From: Falsiroseomonas sp041690465
GTDB taxonomy: Bacteria; Pseudomonadota; Alphaproteobacteria; Acetobacterales; Acetobacteraceae
Direction of reading: 5' to 3'
DNA: 64,000 nt
NCBI RefSeq assembly: GCF_041690465.1
Contig: NZ_JAWLHG010000002.1
Span: 310,001-374,000, forward strand
Shown here: positions 63,353-64,000 of the stretch, in pieces
Layout: every line of letters starts with the position of its first letter
How positions within the stretch are numbered: position 1 is the stretch's first letter
Made by a program: the position numbers and the translations under genes
Notes under the pieces: generated by a model
The model's input: the letters and a program-made list of their open reading frames with translations, nothing else
Databases searched by the model: none
Told to the model about the DNA's origin: nothing

Positions 63353-64000
63353 TCATCGGAAGTCGCGCGAAGGCGGCATCGCGGCGGCGCTCTTCTTGCC
63401 GGCACGCACGGTCGGATCGCGCGGGTCGTGCAGGTTGGGGCTGCGCACCTCGTCGGCATTGGCCAGCACGCGGTCCCAATTGGCATCCTCCAGCGCATGC
63501 AAGCCGTCGAGCAGCTTCGACCAGTCGTGCAGCCTTCGCACGACCAGGTGGATGATCGGCACCTCGCTGGTTTCCATCCGCTCGACGCGGCCCTCGGCCA
63601 GCACTAGGCGGGCGCCGATCACGGCGGCGCGGTCGCGCGTGACGATGTCGGGGTAGAGGACGAGGTTGGCGGTGCCGAACTCGTCCTCGACGGTGAAGAA
63701 CACCACGCCCTTGGCGCTGCCCGGCCGCTGCCGCACCAGGACGAGCCCAGGCACCCTGACCCAGCGCCCCTGCCGCGCCGCGTCCAGCGCGCGCGTATCC
63801 ACGCCGCCGAGCTCACGCAGGCGTGGCCGCAGCAGCGCGAGCGGATGGCGGCGCAGCGAGAGGCCGGTGGCGGCGTAGTCCAGCACGGTTTCCTCGCCGG
63901 CGGTTTCGGGTGGCAGTTGCGGTTGCGCGTTGTCCTGCGCCTCGGAGAGCGGCAGCGGGGCCTCGACGCCGGCGGCCTCCCACAGCGCGTGGCGGCGGCC
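63353..64000 (-). CDS. dnaE2: Error-prone DNA polymerase DnaE2, C-terminal part (cut by window edge)
   Basis: The last 215 residues and stop of an error-prone polymerase of the DnaE2/ImuC type. Features are RRHALWEAAGVEAPLPL, the LDYAATGLSLRRHPLALLRP segment, the OB-fold region VRVPGLVLVRQRPGSAKGVV, and the C-terminal end NLHDPRDPTVRAGKKSAAAM. DnaE2 works with ImuA and ImuB in damage-induced mutagenesis. The 5' end and those partners would lie to the right of this window. It is convergent with the methyltransferase gene. Confidence 0.92.
   Translation of the reverse strand, partial: GRRHALWEAAGVEAPLPLSEAQDNAQPQLPPETAGEETVLDYAATGLSLRRHPLALLRPRLRELGGVDTRALDAARQGRWVRVPGLVLVRQRPGSAKGVVFFTVEDEFGTANLVLYPDIVTRDRAAVIGARLVLAEGRVERMETSEVPIIHLVVRRLHDWSKLLDGLHALEDANWDRVLANADEVRSPNLHDPRDPTVRAGKKSAAAMPPSRDFR

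Overview
This is a gene-dense chromosomal segment of very high GC content, roughly 70% by eye. It most resembles a Rhodospirillales/Acetobacteraceae alphaproteobacterium of the Roseomonas type. That placement is inferred from the GC and codon bias, three orphan Bug-type (tripartite tricarboxylate) solute receptors, a PuuD urate oxidase, a form II CoxL-type hydroxylase, a DnaE2-type polymerase and two PEP-CTERM proteins. I saw no rRNA, tRNA, CRISPR array, insertion sequence or replication origin. No gap between genes exceeds about 300 bases.

Layout, left to right. 1-1677 (minus): a GtrA-like membrane protein and a polyprenyl-phosphate sugar transferase cut by the window edge, the end of a polysaccharide locus. 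1841-16699 (plus): a beta-hydroxyacid dehydrogenase, an aldehyde dehydrogenase, five consecutive paralogous family 5 solute-binding proteins, and one Dpp/Opp-type ABC transporter (two permeases, two ATPases). 16814-26494 (plus): a CHRD/PEP-CTERM secreted protein, a three-subunit molybdenum hydroxylase (S-L-M order, form II motif), an HWE sensor kinase, and a VWA-TM-Pro/Ala-SH3 protein. 26681-34420: SerA, a HAD phosphatase, and a minus-strand run holding an unknown exported protein, a carbamoylase-type amidase, an HTH-TolB-TPR regulator, a 59-residue protein with a phased repeat array upstream, and a GNAT acetyltransferase.

34606-36137 holds urate hydroxylase (puuD) and hydroxyisourate hydrolase, the first two steps of urate breakdown. 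36201-42038 has a Bug receptor divergent from a tightly packed operon: a ThDP enzyme, a 3-hydroxyacyl-CoA dehydrogenase, an SDR, a DUF1289 protein and a second amidase. 42023-47189 (minus) is a second catabolic cluster: an M81 peptidase, a 65-residue protein, MaoC, a rhamnonate dehydratase-like enolase and a Bug receptor, plus a DUF2243 protein. 47285-53677 contains an orphan peptide-type binding protein, a histidine phosphatase, a Gfo/Idh/MocA oxidoreductase joined to it by a triple 23-bp repeat, an MFS carrier, a DUF1028 protein and a third Bug receptor.

53699-64000 contains a lower-GC XRE regulator, two methyltransferases, a PEP mutase-family/haloacid dehalogenase pair, a second PEP-CTERM protein, an SDR, an L,D-transpeptidase/MepK pair (cell-wall 3-3 crosslink formation and cleavage), an MFS exporter, a small gene behind a Fur-box-like palindrome, and the C-terminal part of an error-prone DNA polymerase. 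The overall picture is a soil- or water-type heterotroph segment rich in scavenging of peptides, carboxylates, purines and carbamoyl compounds, with envelope functions interspersed.
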